Source: Ursus arctos (lineage: Eukaryota > Chordata > Mammalia > Carnivora > Ursidae). From it: DNA of 64,000 bases. The stretch's first letter is position 1. Each line of letters starts with the position of its first letter. Where the stretch lies: contig NW_026622986.1 in NCBI RefSeq assembly GCF_023065955.2, forward strand, positions 13,107,848-13,171,847. Reading direction: 5' to 3'. The notes beneath the pieces were generated by a model. That model worked only from the letters and a program-made list of their open reading frames with translations. It made no database searches and was not told the DNA's origin. This document shows, in pieces, positions 12,370 to 55,500 of this stretch. Position numbers and translations under genes: made by a program.

Positions 12370-12700
12370 CTACAATGATGCCACGTAACAAATGACTTCA
12401 AAGCTCAATGGTCTACAAGCCTCTTTTTCTTACTTATGAGTCTCTGGGTAGGTTTTACCCACGCCGGGGTCAGTACATTTGTCAGAGTGAGGCTTTGGCG
12501 TGAGTTCAGTTCTGTTCTGTGTGCCTCTTCTTCCTACCTGGACCAGCATGTGTAATGTCTACTAACCTTCCATTGACCAAAGCAAATCATATGGCCACAC
12601 CCGATTTTGGAGGAAATTTACTCCAACCACTCTAGGGAGAACACTGCACTGGTACATGAGGAAGGGTGTGGAGTGGATTGGAAACGATAATACAATCTAC
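12370..12700. repeat. Ancient interspersed repeat, unclassified
   Basis: Ancient mammalian repeat wording (taacaaatgacttcaaa, ttgaccaaagcaaatcatatggccac). Family uncertain. Confidence 0.45.
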
Positions 12701-13336
12701 CTCAGTACTGTTCTTTCTTCATGCTGGGCATTGGCTCTCCCAATTTGCAAATGTATGGTCTTCAGTGCTGAACCTGTTCTTGACTGATTTCCTTAATAAT
12801 TTCTTTTCCATTTCTCTGTTCGTTCTGTCTGGAGCTCCTATTATTTGGATACTGAACCACTAAACTAAACAAGTTCTTGCAATGTATCTTTTCTCTCCTA
12901 TTTTCCATCTTTGCCTTTTTACTCTTTCTGGGAGATTTCTTCAACTTTGAACTTTTCTATTTAGTTTTTGTTTCTACTATCATATTTTAAAAAATGCTTT
13001 AACATGTTTCTGAGTATTCTTTTCTTTATACTCTACTATATGCAAGATCCTTTAAATTCTCTCTGGGGATTCTAATGGTAATACCTTTGAAGTTTTCTGT
13101 GTGTAGACTCTGTTGCCCTCATTACTTTTTTCTCCAAATTGTTTTGGTCTATATATTTTAAAAGCCTTTCCTCAGGTATCCAGTGATCTTTGGTTGTTTG
13201 CTCATATTTATAAGAGACTAAAAAGCTGATTGGAGGCTCTCAGTGGGACTTAGATACAGTAGTAGGCTTCACTGAAGGGCTTTCTGTATAAGTCATTTAA
13301 AGTTAGGGGAACATTCACGTCACATCTTTGTATTTC

Positions 13337-13539
13337 TTTTTTTTTTTTTTAAAGATTTTATTTATTTATTCGACAGAGATAGAGACAGCCAGCGAGAGAG
13401 GGAACACAAGCAGGGGGAGTGGGAGAGGAAGAAGCAGGCTCATAGCAGAGGAGCCTGATGTGGGGCTCGATCCCATAACGCCGGGATCACGACCTGAGCC
13501 GAAGGCAGACGCTTAACCGCTGTGCCACCCAGGCGCCCC
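13337..13539 (-). repeat. SINEC
   Basis: Full-length reverse copy; TGTATTTCTTTT occurs on both sides. Confidence 0.95.
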
Positions 13540-13549
13540 TGTATTTCTT

Positions 13550-13647
13550 TTCTTTTAAGTAAGCTCAGTACCCAAGGTGGGGCTTGGACTCATGACCCGG
13601 AGATTAAGAGTCACATGCTCCACTGACTGAGCCAGCCAGGTGCCCCA
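13550..13647 (-). repeat. Old SINE copy
   Basis: Short old form directly next to a young full-length copy in the same orientation. Confidence 0.85.
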
Positions 13648-13959
13648 TCTTTGGATATTTTTAAAGATCTCTTGAGGTGGTTAAATTCCTGAGAACACTC
13701 TAAATAATCTCTTGCCTAGAGGATTAGATCCTCTCTACCTGCATTCTGGGAGGTGACTGAGGGTCAGAGTTAGAGAGCTGGGGGTCTTGGCCTTTGATGT
13801 ACATGTTCTTTCAAAGCCCATTTTAACGCTATTATTGTATTAGAGACCCAACAGAAATGGCAAAGTCATTTGGAATGTTGAGGAGAGTGTAACAAGGAGC
13901 CTATTTATGAAGGAATGGGCAGGGCGTAAGGAAACCACAGGGAATAGTTTAGTACAATA

Positions 13960-14570
13960 TCAGTTAGCTAGCGCTGCCCAACAAAGTACCATAGACGAGG
14001 CGGCTAAAGCAGCCTAGTCGTAAAGCAAATTTATTTTCTCACAGTCTGGAGTCTACAAGTCCAAGATCAGCATATCGACAGGGTTGGTTTCTTTTGAGGT
14101 CTCTCTTCTTGGCTTGTAGATGGCCATCTTTCCCCTGAAACTTCACACAGTCTTCCCTCTGTATCTGTGTCCCAACCTACTTTTCTTATAAGGATGAAGT
14201 CATTTGGTATAGGGCCCACCCTAATGGCCTCATTTCACTTAATTACCTCTTAAAGACTCTACCTCCAGGGGCGCCTGGGTGGCTCAGTCGTTAAGCGCCT
14301 GCCCTTGGCCCAGGGCGTGATCCCAGAGTCCTGCGATCGAGTTCCACACTGGGCTCCTCCGCTGGGAGCCTGCTTCTTCCTCTCCCACTCCCCGTGCGTG
14401 TGTTCCTTCTCTCACTGGCTATCTCTCTCTGTCAAATAAATAAATAAAATCTTAAAAAAAAAAAATAAAGACTCTACCTCCAAATACACTTAGAGGCTGA
14501 GGTACTGAAGGGTAGCACTTCAACATATGAATTTTGAGATGACACAGATCAGATCATAGCAAGTACCTTG
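13960..14570. repeat. Ancient LTR/DNA-type repeat split by SINEC
   Basis: Typical wording 'ttattttctcacagtctggag', 'cccaccctaatggcctcatt', 'aacatatgaattttg'. A SINEC at 14269 interrupts it with a duplicated AAAGACTCTACCTCC. Confidence 0.6.
14269..14465 (+). repeat. SINEC
   Basis: Full-length plus copy. Perfect duplication AAAGACTCTACCTCC before and after. Confidence 0.95.
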
Positions 14571-15679
14571 GGAAGTAACAACAGTAGGTCTCTGTTTCTC
14601 CCCCCTAGGTCTTCAGTAATAAGGGGAAGAAGCGATATCTGATGCCGCAGACAGATTGGGACTGTGGGGACAGCTACTTTACAAGAGCTGAAAACTGGTC
14701 AAGAGGCAGCCAGCCTGCCTGGACCAACAGGGAAGAAAGTGTGGGAATCAATATTTCAGCTTCACTCTCTTCCTTCCCTTGGTTCTCCTGGTGATACTCC
14801 CCACTAGCCAAATCCGACTGGAAGCCAGAGTATAGGGGAGTCTGTGGATGTAGTCAACACGGGTCAGCTTCCCAGGACACACAGCAGGCTGGAGAAGGGT
14901 GAAAGGGGATCTGGAGGGGCAACTGACAGATCTACAGCAGAGTCAGTACCCCTACTTTCGTGTGTGCTTGGCATCCTTTCTGCTTACCTATGCAGCGGAA
15001 AAACCTACAATATTTGGCATATTCAGGGCCTATTCAGAAAGGTGTGTGCAGTTGGGGAGGGGATCTAGGATTCTGCTTCTGATAGGGATTTCAAGGAATT
15101 ACTTTAACCAGTCCTTTTGACTCATACTTTGGGATGTTCCTGGTACCTACTCCTAACTGAACCTATTTGAGGACTTTTATAGCGTAAATTGGATTTACTT
15201 TTGGCTACTTCCAAGACTCACCGAGGATTTCGTTTCCTAAATTTTTACTACTCAGCCATTTTTTTTTTTTTTTTGCTTTTTATTTAAATTCCAGTTGTTA
15301 ACATACAGTGTAGTGTTAGTTTCTGGTGCACAGTGTAGTGATTCAACATTTCAGTACATCACCCTGTGCTCATCATAGCAAGTGCCCTCCTTAATCTCCA
15401 TCACCTATTTCACCCATCCCCCCACCTATCTCCTTTCTGCTAACCAGCAGTGTGTTCTCTATAGTTAAGAGTCTGTTTCTTGGTCTCTCTCTCATTCTCT
15501 CTCTCTCCCTTTCCCCTTTGCTTGTTTGTTTCTTAAATTCCACATGTGAGTGAAATCATATGGTATTTGTCTTTGACTGAGTTATTTCACTTAGCATAAT
15601 ACTCTCTAGTTCTATCCACATTGTTGCAAATGCCAAAATTTTATTCTTTTTGAGTAAAATTTCTGAGTAATATTCCATT

Positions 15680-15705
15680 ACACACACACACACACACACA
15701 CACAC
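15680..15705. repeat. (CA)n microsatellite within L1
   Basis: About 13 CA units. Confidence 0.9.
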
Positions 15706-17097
15706 CCCACATCTTTCTCCATTCATCAATCAGTGGACACTTGGGCTGTTTCCATAATTTGGTTATTGTACATAATGTTGCCATAAACATAGGGGTGCAA
15801 TAGGCTTTTGACTTAGTATATTTTGCAATAGGGCAATGGCTGGATCATAGGATAGTTCTGTTTTTAACTTTTTGAGGAACCTCTGTACTGTTCTTCAGAG
15901 TGGTTGCACCAGATTGCATTCCCACCAACAGAGTGTTCTGCTTTCTCCACATCCTCACCAACACCTGTTGTTTCTTGTGTTGATTTTAGCCATTCTGACA
16001 GGTGTGAGGTGATATCTCATTGTAGTTTTGATTTGCATTTCCCTGATGATGAGTGATGTTAAGCATCTTTTCATGTGTCTGTTGGCCATCTGGATGTCTT
16101 CTTTGCAAAAATGTCTATTCACCTCTTCTTTTCACTTTTAAATTGAATTACTTGTTTTTTGGATATTGAGTTGTATCAGTTCTTTACATATTTTGAATAC
16201 TAACCCTTTATCGGATATGCCATTTGCAAATATCTTATCCCATTCAGTAGGTTGCCTTTGAGTTTTGTTGATTGGTTTCTTTGCTGTGTAGGTTTTTATT
16301 GTGAAGTAGTCCCATTAGTTTATTCTTGTTTTTGTTTCCCTTGCCTCTGGAGACATATCTAGAAAGAAGTCGATACAGCAGATGTCAAAGAGGATACTGC
16401 CTGTGTTCTCTTCTAGGATTTGTATGGTTTCGGGTCTCACATTTAGGTCTTTATTCCATTTTGAATTCATTTTTGTCTATGGTGTAAGAAAGTGGTCCAG
16501 TTTCATTCTTTTGCATGGTGCTGTCCAGTTTTCCCAACACCATTTGTTGAAGAGACTGTCTTTTTCCCACTGGATATACTTTCCTGCCTTGTTGAAAATT
16601 AATTGGCCGTATTGTTGTGGGTTCATTTTTGGGTTTTCTATTCTGTTCCATTGATCTACATGTCTATTTTTGTGCCAGTACCAGTACATGTTTTGATTGT
16701 AATGTAACTTGAAGTCCAGAATTGTGATGCCTCCTGCTCTGCTTTTTTTTTCAGCATTGCTTTGGCTAGTTGGGGTCTTTTGTAGTACCATACACATTTT
16801 AAGATTGTTTGTTTTAGCTCTGTGAAAAATGCTCTTAATATTTTGATAGGGATTGTATTAAATGTGTAGATTGCTTTGGGTGGTGTAGACATTTTATCAA
16901 TATTTGTTCTTCCAGTCTGTGAACATGGAATGTCTTTCCATTTCTTTGTGTCATCTTCAATTTAATCAGTGTTTTATAGTTTTTGGAATACAGGTCTTTC
17001 ACTTCTTTGGTTAGGTTTATTCCTAGGTATCTTATTGTCTTTGGTGCAATTCCTCAATTTCTCTGTTGCTTCATTATTGGTGTATAGAAATGCAACA

Positions 17098-17270
17098 GGG
17101 GGCATCTGGGTGGTTCACCTGCATTCAGCTCAGATCATGATCCCAGGGTCCTGGGATTGAGCCCCATGTCTGGCTCCCTGCTCAGCGGGGAGCCTGATTT
17201 TCCCTCTCCCTCTGCCACTCCCCCTGCTTATGCTGTCCCTCTCAAATAAATAAATCTTTCAAAAAAACTC
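17098..17270 (+). repeat. SINEC at L1 deletion junction
   Basis: Plus copy with no target-site duplication: left flank AGAAATGCAACAGG, right flank CTCGTTTTTACTGC. L1 on the left is ORF2, on the right 5' region. Confidence 0.9.
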
Positions 17271-18536
17271 GTTTTTACTGCTTTTATGTTTTCTGCCTTT
17301 ATACTGTCACTTTTGGTCTCTCCTTTCCAATCAAAGAGTCCCCTTTAGTATTTCTTGCATGGCTGGTTTAATCGCCACAAACTCCTTTATCTCCCATTCT
17401 ATTCTAAATGATAGCCTTCCTATATAGCGTATTCTTGGCTGCAGATTTTTTCCATTCAACACTTGGAATATATCACGCCACTCTCTTCTGGCTTGCCAAG
17501 TTTTTGTTGAAAAATCTCTTGCTAGCCTTCTGGGTTTTTCCTTGTAAGTTAATGACTTGTTTTGTTGCTTTTAAGATTTTTTTATCATTCTATTTTGCAA
17601 ATTTAATTATAATATTTCTTGGTGTTAGCCTGCTTTTGTTGATTTTGATGGGAATTCTCTGTGCCTCCTGGATCTGGATGTCTGTTTCCTTCTCCAGATT
17701 AAGGAATTTTCAGCTATTATTTCTTCAAATAAATTTTCTGTTCCCTTTCTCTTTCTTTTTCTTCTGGGGAATCCTATAATACTAATCTTATTACATTTGC
17801 TGGAGTCACTGGGTTCCCTAACTCTATTCTCACAGAACTCAATTCTAATTCTGCATAATTCTTTCTCTCTTTTGTTTGGCTTCACTGCTTTCCATTGCTT
17901 TGTTTTCTAGGTCATTAATTCAATCCTCTGCTTCTTCCAGCCTTCTAGAAGCTTGTTTCTAATCTCATTTATTGCACTCTTCGTCTGATTATTTTTTAAC
18001 TTTTCTCTATGGTAAGGATCTCACAGATGTCATCCATTATTTTCTGAAGCCCAGTGAGTATCCTTATGATTGTTGCTTTAAATTCTAACAGGCATGTTAC
18101 TCATATCTATTTAATTTATATCTTTGGCCATGGCCTTATCTTGTTTTCATTTGGATAAATACCTCTGACTTCTCATTTTGTCTAACTCACTGCCTTCTTG
18201 TCTGTGTTCCAATTATGTCTCCTGGCCCTGACAGTAATGGCCTTATGAAGACATCATGTAGGGCCCATGGCCTGGTGCTTTAGGAAGTGCCTCTGGTGTG
18301 TTGTGTGTGCTTTGCCGTCATGTTCTGGTTGCTTGTCCTTGAGGCCAGTCATCTGCAGAGGCTCTTTGCCTGCTGTGGGCAGTGTTTGGTACCTGGCTTG
18401 AATGTGGTGAGTTTCAACTAGGTGTGCTTTGGTCTGCTTGTAAAACGAGTCCTGTCACAACCTCCACTGGAACTGAGGCCCTGCAAAACTTTCTGGTCGG
18501 GAGATGTGGTATGGCCTAGGGTTAATGCTGGTCTTC

Positions 18537-18554
18537 TTGGGGGGGGGGGGGGGG
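18537..18554 (+). repeat. Poly(G) run
   Basis: A run of more than 12 G in the L1 5' region; could form quadruplexes and is a likely sequencing weak spot. Confidence 0.85.
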
Positions 18555-18820
18555 AGGAACCACAGTGGGACTGAGGCAAGCCTGACTGTGAAAGGCAGTG
18601 CCACTGGAGTGCAGGGGAATGGTGCTTGGTATAAGTAAGTTAGGTAGCCAATATTGGTGCCACAGTGCTTCCTACAGGTGGCTCTGTGTTTATGCTGAGG
18701 GGTGGGGGAGGGAAATGGCACTAGCTGGCTCCTTTGACCCTGGAGAGGTGTCTCCATGAACACTGCCACTCAGGGACAGTTCCAAGAAGAGGCAGTAATC
18801 CCACGATGTGCCCCAGGCAC

Positions 18821-19034
18821 TTTTTTTTTTTTTTTAAAGATTTTATTTATTTGTCAGAGAGAGAGAATGAGAGAGAGAGAGAGAGAGTGAAGAAGCAAGG
18901 GGGAGTGGCAGGCAGAGGGAGAAGCAGGCTCCCTGCTGAGCAAGAAGCTTGATGCAGGACTTGATCCCAGGACCCTGGGATCATGACCTGAACTGAAGGC
19001 AGATGCTTAACTGACTGAACCATCCAGGCGTCCC
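18821..19034 (-). repeat. SINEC inside L1 5' region
   Basis: Reverse copy with a long (GA)n tract. CCAGGCACTTTT is repeated at the flanks. Confidence 0.93.
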
Positions 19035-19918
19035 ACCAGGCACTTTTAGATCTTGTTTCCAAGCTGTCTGCCCCCAGGGTTGTCTGCCTTCTCTCTAGGA
19101 GCGGCATAGTGCCTACAGGCTCTATCCCAGCAATCCTGCTGACCTTTAAAACTCAAGGCTTTAAGCCCTCCTAGTTGCAAGAACTCGTGAAATTCAGCCC
19201 TTCTTGTTTTCCAAGCCAGTGGCAATGGGGAAACCTTCTCCTTGTGCAATCTGATGTGCTCTCTCGCCCTTCTCCATGACCATGGCTCCCTCCCCTCCAC
19301 AGCAACCAGGATCTATTTCTCTCCTAAACCATGTCTCCATACTTCCTACCTTCTTTGATGTGGCCTCTTCTCTCCCTTTAATTGAGAAGTTTGTTCTGTT
19401 CATCTTCAGGTCTATTTCTGGGGTATTTAGGATGATTTGATAGTTCTGTAGTTATATTCATGGGACAAGGCAAGCCTAGGGTCCTCCTACTCCATCACCA
19501 TCTTCCTTTCTCTCTGACTATTTACCCATTTATTTACCACTGGGTAACAAATTACAGTGAAGTTGAATCTTAGTGGGTATATATATTTAATAGAAGGATG
19601 TTGACAGATAATATACTTGAAGTGTTATATTTATTAAACAAAAATAAGTTATTTATTTTTAAGGATCAGTTTGTTTCTTATAATGTTGCACATTTCAAAC
19701 AAATTCTTTTAAGATGTAAACCATCACATTTTTAATTAAAATTGAATAAGCTGTTAAAATTGCTACAGTGTATCACACCTAAGCTCTTCAGTATAATTTT
19801 AAGCAAATATGTATTTTAAGCAAATATGAGGAAGCACTAGAAACAGTCAAGGAAACAAGACTGTATTCATAGTAAAGTAAGCTAAAGACTCTGTCCTTTT
19901 TCTTCCTCTTCCCTATAG

Positions 19919-20215
19919 GAGTTACGCTACCAAGTGAAGGAATTTCTTAGCTCTCTGAGGCCACAAGTGCAACCCTCAATGATTGCTCTTGAGACTTCAG
20001 CTTTTGCAGGCAATCACGTCCAAATAAATTACAATAAAACCGCATGGTTTTGTTATTTTAACACCAAACTGAATGGTGGACTGAAATCAACATGTGAAAG
20101 AAAGTTAGACTCAAAATTTGTTCCCCTTTTAACAGAGTAGTGTCATTCTAGGTTTATTGATGCATTTATTTTCATAAAGTGCGGAAACAAAATAAATAAA
20201 GTGAAAAAGGTTTTG
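19919..20215 (+). other. Candidate terminal exon antisense to MASTL 3' UTR (speculative)
   Basis: A strong-looking acceptor (pyrimidine tract 19896-19915, TAG at 19916-19918) opens a 73-codon frame to a TAG at 20138-20140, followed by tandem AATAAA at 20191-20196 and 20195-20200. The protein has no domain I recognise. It overlaps the MASTL 3' UTR in antisense. ACBD5 is the only upstream gene on this strand, but splicing from its last internal donor (phase 2) would hit TGA after six codons, so it would not read this frame. It may be chance. Confidence 0.2.
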
Positions 20216-20425
20216 AAGATCTATATAGAACTCTGAGATTAAGATAAGTTACTGACCGTGTTCTTGATAGAATTTTAACTCTGTGGAAGCTATAACATAC
20301 ATTAAAAGCTCATTGATCCAAGTAACAAAATGATTCTTTTTCCCCCTTAGATCAATCTGCTATGAAGGTGTATATAATTATGAGAGCTGATAAGCCAAGA
20401 TTAGATTAAAAGGAAAATTTATGTG
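20130..20425 (-). other. MASTL: MASTL 3' UTR with two poly(A) signals
   Basis: On the - strand, AATAAA hexamers lie at 20170-20165 and 20158-20153, about 260 nt past the stop codon. Cleavage is expected near 20130-20140, giving a 3' UTR of about 290 nt. Longer forms cannot be excluded. Confidence 0.65.
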
Positions 20426-52716
<32,291 letters not shown>

Positions 52717-52960
52717 CGTAAGGCAGCCCGGAAGAAAACCTGCAGCATCAGCTAAGGCCCCTTTCCGAGCCACAACTCCCGCCAACTGGGTTCAAAGTAA
52801 GACCCCGCCCACGCAGTGCGTCGTTAGTGACGTCACCGCGTTGCCGCGGTCGCCGCGCGGAGCCCAGAACACCCCCGCCCCTGTCACTTCCTGTTCGTAG
52901 GCGCGTAGGTACCTAATGGCTGTGAGGGTGGGGATTTTGGGAAATTCTCCAACCAACCAC
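52717..52960 (-). promoter_or_regulatory. MASTL: MASTL proximal promoter and 5' UTR
   Basis: GC- and CpG-rich DNA just upstream of the MASTL start. On the MASTL strand it reads an E2F-like TTGGCGGGA (52785-52777) and a CHR-like TTTGAA (52796-52791), as found in cell-cycle genes. A perfect palindromic CRE, TGACGTCA, lies at 52828-52835. An ETS-like CACTTCCTG lies at 52885-52893. No TATA box is seen. Function is inferred from motifs only. Confidence 0.6.
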
Positions 52961-53560
52961 AGACTCCTCGAAGGCGGACCGCAGCCCAATTATTTCATTT
53001 GTAATAATGGGAGAGGCACAGAGTCTTTGGCCTACAAGAGGAAGGGGCTACTCAGACTTGAGTCTCAATCGCAGAATTGAGGTTTCTCCTGAGAAATTGA
53101 GGTTGATGGGATCCTGCTTTCATCTCACTTTTGTTTTGTTTGTTTTTTACTCTTTCGCGATCTCGCACCCTCGCAAGAAATGTAAGCCAGTTCGGTCTGG
53201 CTAATGGAAATCAGAGAATGTGGAGAAACGATGAGTAGGAAGCCCGTGGCTGGCCCTGTCAGCTGACTTATAAACAGGATGTAACTTGCCTGACTGAAGC
53301 GGATTAGGACCAACAGGAAGAATTTTCGATTTATGGTGGGGAAGATAAAGAGCACCAAATTGTAGCGAATGAGTTTATCGTACCTCAAGGCCCAGTCGGA
53401 AAAGGAGAATGTAATGGAAGATTTAATAAGTTAGATGTGCAAAAATTTAACAGGGTCGATGCCGTTCCTCCTTAAGAAAAAAATACGGCCAGAGTTTGGG
53501 GATCCCGCACTTGCATTATTCAACATGAACATCAACTAGTTTGGGGGCCAGGGGACCTCA
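52961..53560. other. Spacer between MASTL and YME1L1 promoters
   Basis: No SINE or L1 and no convincing gene. The sequence is mostly unique, with only a short CG-rich clump near 53156-53175. It may contain shared regulatory DNA of the divergent pair. Confidence 0.5.
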
Positions 53561-53854
53561 GCTGCTGTAGTAGATACGTCAGTCCCGGAAAAGGGGAAGC
53601 GCGGACGTATGCCCCCGGGTGGTGTTGCCCACCTGCTCCGGAAGTAGTGTTGCGTTGGAGCCTTGCCTTCCGGGGCAGATTATCTGTCGTTGCCGCAGCT
53701 GTAAGAAGGGGAAGCCATTTTCTGTTTCTAAGAAGAGTAGGGGCTAGGGGAGAGGGGAAAAGAAAAGGAGAGAAGGGCTCAGCACCTCCCTTCCGAGCCG
53801 TGGACAGAGGGGCACTTTCGGCAGGCGGGCGAGGTCGCTGAGGGCCCGGAAGAG
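53561..53854 (+). promoter_or_regulatory. YME1L1: YME1L1 core promoter and 5' UTR
   Basis: A CpG-rich block with two ETS/GABP-type sites facing each other: CCGGAAGT at 53638-53645 and CCTTCCGG at 53666-53673. GABP (NRF-2) sites are typical of nuclear genes for mitochondrial proteins. A GCCATTTT (YY1-like) lies near 53714. There is no TATA. No ATG lies between about 53650 and the start codon, so the leader has no upstream ORF. The transcription start is inferred to be near 53640-53700. Confidence 0.6.
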
Positions 53855-53887
53855 ATGTTTTCGCTGTCGAGTACGGTGCAGCCCCAG
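53855..53887 (+). CDS. YME1L1: YME1L1 coding exon 1 (residues 1-11)
   Basis: YME1L1 is the i-AAA metalloprotease of the mitochondrial inner membrane, active on the intermembrane-space side; it cleaves OPA1 and degrades small regulators. The exon encodes Met-Phe-Ser-Leu-Ser-Ser-Thr-Val-Gln-Pro-Gln, the known N-terminus and the beginning of the mitochondrial targeting region. G is at -3. The donor CAG/GTGAGT is near consensus and phase 0. Confidence 0.95.
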
Positions 53888-54346
53888 GTGAGTCTGGCAT
53901 CCGGTCCTTTTATTCGCCCCTCCTGTCCGTGGCTGTTTGCTGTTTGCGTTTCGTAGAAACTATTTCTTGTTTGGGATCCTAGGAGGGAAGCGGTCAACCC
54001 CAAGTGAGTCGTAGGGTTGAGAAGGGATCAGCGGCTACGCTGAGAGTAAAAGGCGGACGATGTAGCAGAGATCGATATGATGGAGTCTTGGTTTATCGAG
54101 TTCATAGCCTGGAATTTTTACTAGAGAATCCATTAGGCATTGGTCAGTGCGGGACATTCTGGGGTGGGGGGTGCGGAGTGGGGATGGAAACGCCTTTGCC
54201 TTAGATGTAAAGGGAGCAAGAAACGTTTTCTTTCCATCTTACCTCCTCTCCAGAGATTTAGTATAACAACCCGGATACCCAGTTCTTTCTTTCCTTTTTA
54301 AATGGAATTTAACTCAAACATGTTGTAATAATGTGATTACCACGAA

Positions 54347-54372
54347 TGCTTGCTTGCTTGCTTGCTTGCTTT
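54347..54372. repeat. (CTTG)n/(CTTT)n microsatellite
   Basis: About five CTTG units followed by CTTT units in YME1L1 intron 1. Confidence 0.9.
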
Positions 54373-55047
54373 CTTTCTTTTTTCGGCCAGAAAAGACTAA
54401 TAAATAAACATTTTTAAGTTATTGACTGCTTGCGTTACTATTTTTATTTAGTCTCTTTCCCATTTTTTCATAAAGCAAAAGATAGGGTAGAAAAAAATCG
54501 TTCCGGGGTTTTAATTATCTTCTTTCAGGAGTAGTCACTTGTGACAATGTTTTGTCCTTGGTTCATTTAAAAATCTTTTCGGATGGCAATATTTTGATAG
54601 ATTTTTTTTTAGAGTTCTCAATTTTGCAAATAAACAGTTTTTGAACACATTCAGATTTCAAAATAATTTTTAATACTTTTTAGTTTCAGCATATAATTAC
54701 GTTCCTTTGTGTGACCCCAGTCTCTTGGTTTTTTGTTTTGTTTTGTTTTTTTGCTAGTGCTGGCTGGATAATCGGAAATGAAGTATTATTTATTGGGCAT
54801 CAGTAATGTACCTGCCAGGTGGACAAAACTAATGTGGAATCTTAGCCAGGTGAAGAGTGAATGGAAGTGGGCAGGTATCCCAGGTATATGCAAGGATATC
54901 TGGAGTCCTGAGATAAGGGAGAGCTTAGCTGATTGGAGGAACAAAAATAATGCCAGTGTGGCTAGAATGTAGTGATTACAGGGGTGATGACAGAAATGAG
55001 GTTGGGGAGAAGCTTTGAGGCAGATCATACAGGAAGTTATAATAAGG

Positions 55048-55215
55048 GTTTTTTTTTTTTTTTAAGATTTTATTTATTTATTTGATGGGGGACGGACAGA
55101 GGGAGAGGAGAAGCATACTCCCCACTGAGCAGGGATCCTGAAGCAGGGCTCCATCCCAAGACCCTGGGATCAAGACCTGAGTGGGAAGTATCTGACTGAG
55201 TCACCCAGGCCCCCC
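55048..55215 (-). repeat. SINEC, shortened
   Basis: Reverse copy; TAATAAGGG repeated at the flanks. Confidence 0.92.
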
Positions 55216-55217
55216 TA

Positions 55218-55500
55218 ATAAGGGACTTTAGATTTCATTTTAAGTGTATTGGGAACCATTGGATGTTTTTAAGCACAGAATGCCATGATCAGATTTACAT
55301 TTTCAGTAGATCACTCTGGCTTCTGTGGAGAATGTAGAAGGGCAAGAGTGGAAGTGTTTTCAGTTAAGGATGTTATTGCAGTAATCCAGAAGGGGGATAA
55401 TGTACCACTAAAGTGGAGGCAATGGTTATGGAAAGAAGAGGATAAGTTAGGTTTTGTTTTGTACAAAGAGTAGAATTTAATGAGGGATTGGATATGAAGG
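55218..55500 (+). repeat. Ancient unclassified repeat (copy B)
   Basis: 'aaccattggatgtttttaag', 'atgatcagatttac', 'gatcactctggcttctgtgg', 'attgcagtaatccag'. Same family as 61700-62150. Confidence 0.5.

Larger units (their letters stand above)
15253..19517 (-). mobile_element. Carnivore L1, internally deleted
   Basis: The 3' UTR begins after a T-run at 15260-15275 ('ttccagttgttaacatacag'). ORF2-derived sequence runs to about 17097. At 17271 the sequence jumps to the 5' part of L1, ending at about 19517 with 'ctccatcaccatcttcc', the reverse complement of the 5' end. Most of ORF2 and ORF1 is missing. A SINEC at 17098-17270 sits at the junction and another at 18821-19034 lies in the 5' part. Open frames here are broken ORF2 fragments, not functional. 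Confidence 0.8.
6001..20130. other. ACBD5-MASTL intergenic region, no supported gene
   Basis: Fourteen kilobases between two convergent genes. The contents are SINEC copies, an L1 fragment (8240-9035), a MIR-like piece (9350-9540), ancient LTR- or DNA-transposon-like repeats (11640-12290, 12370-12700, 13960-14570) and the rearranged L1 at 15253-19517. Stretches at 9700-10640, 10760-11270, 12700-13330 and 14570-15250 show no feature I recognise. Short open frames here lie in repeats or show no sign of being genes. Confidence 0.6.

Noticed and set aside
16382..16797. Open frames of 66-106 codons
   Set aside because: They are pieces of L1 ORF2 read in sense or antisense, interrupted by stops.
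52717..52785. Possible 23-residue N-terminal extension of MASTL
   Set aside because: The frame is open, but the only upstream start is TTG at 52785, not ATG; the ATG at 52716 has a strong context and gives the known N-terminus.
53532..53900. Minus-strand 122-codon frame over YME1L1 exon 1
   Set aside because: Antisense shadow in a GC-rich CpG region, Pro/Ser/Ala-rich with no recognised domain.
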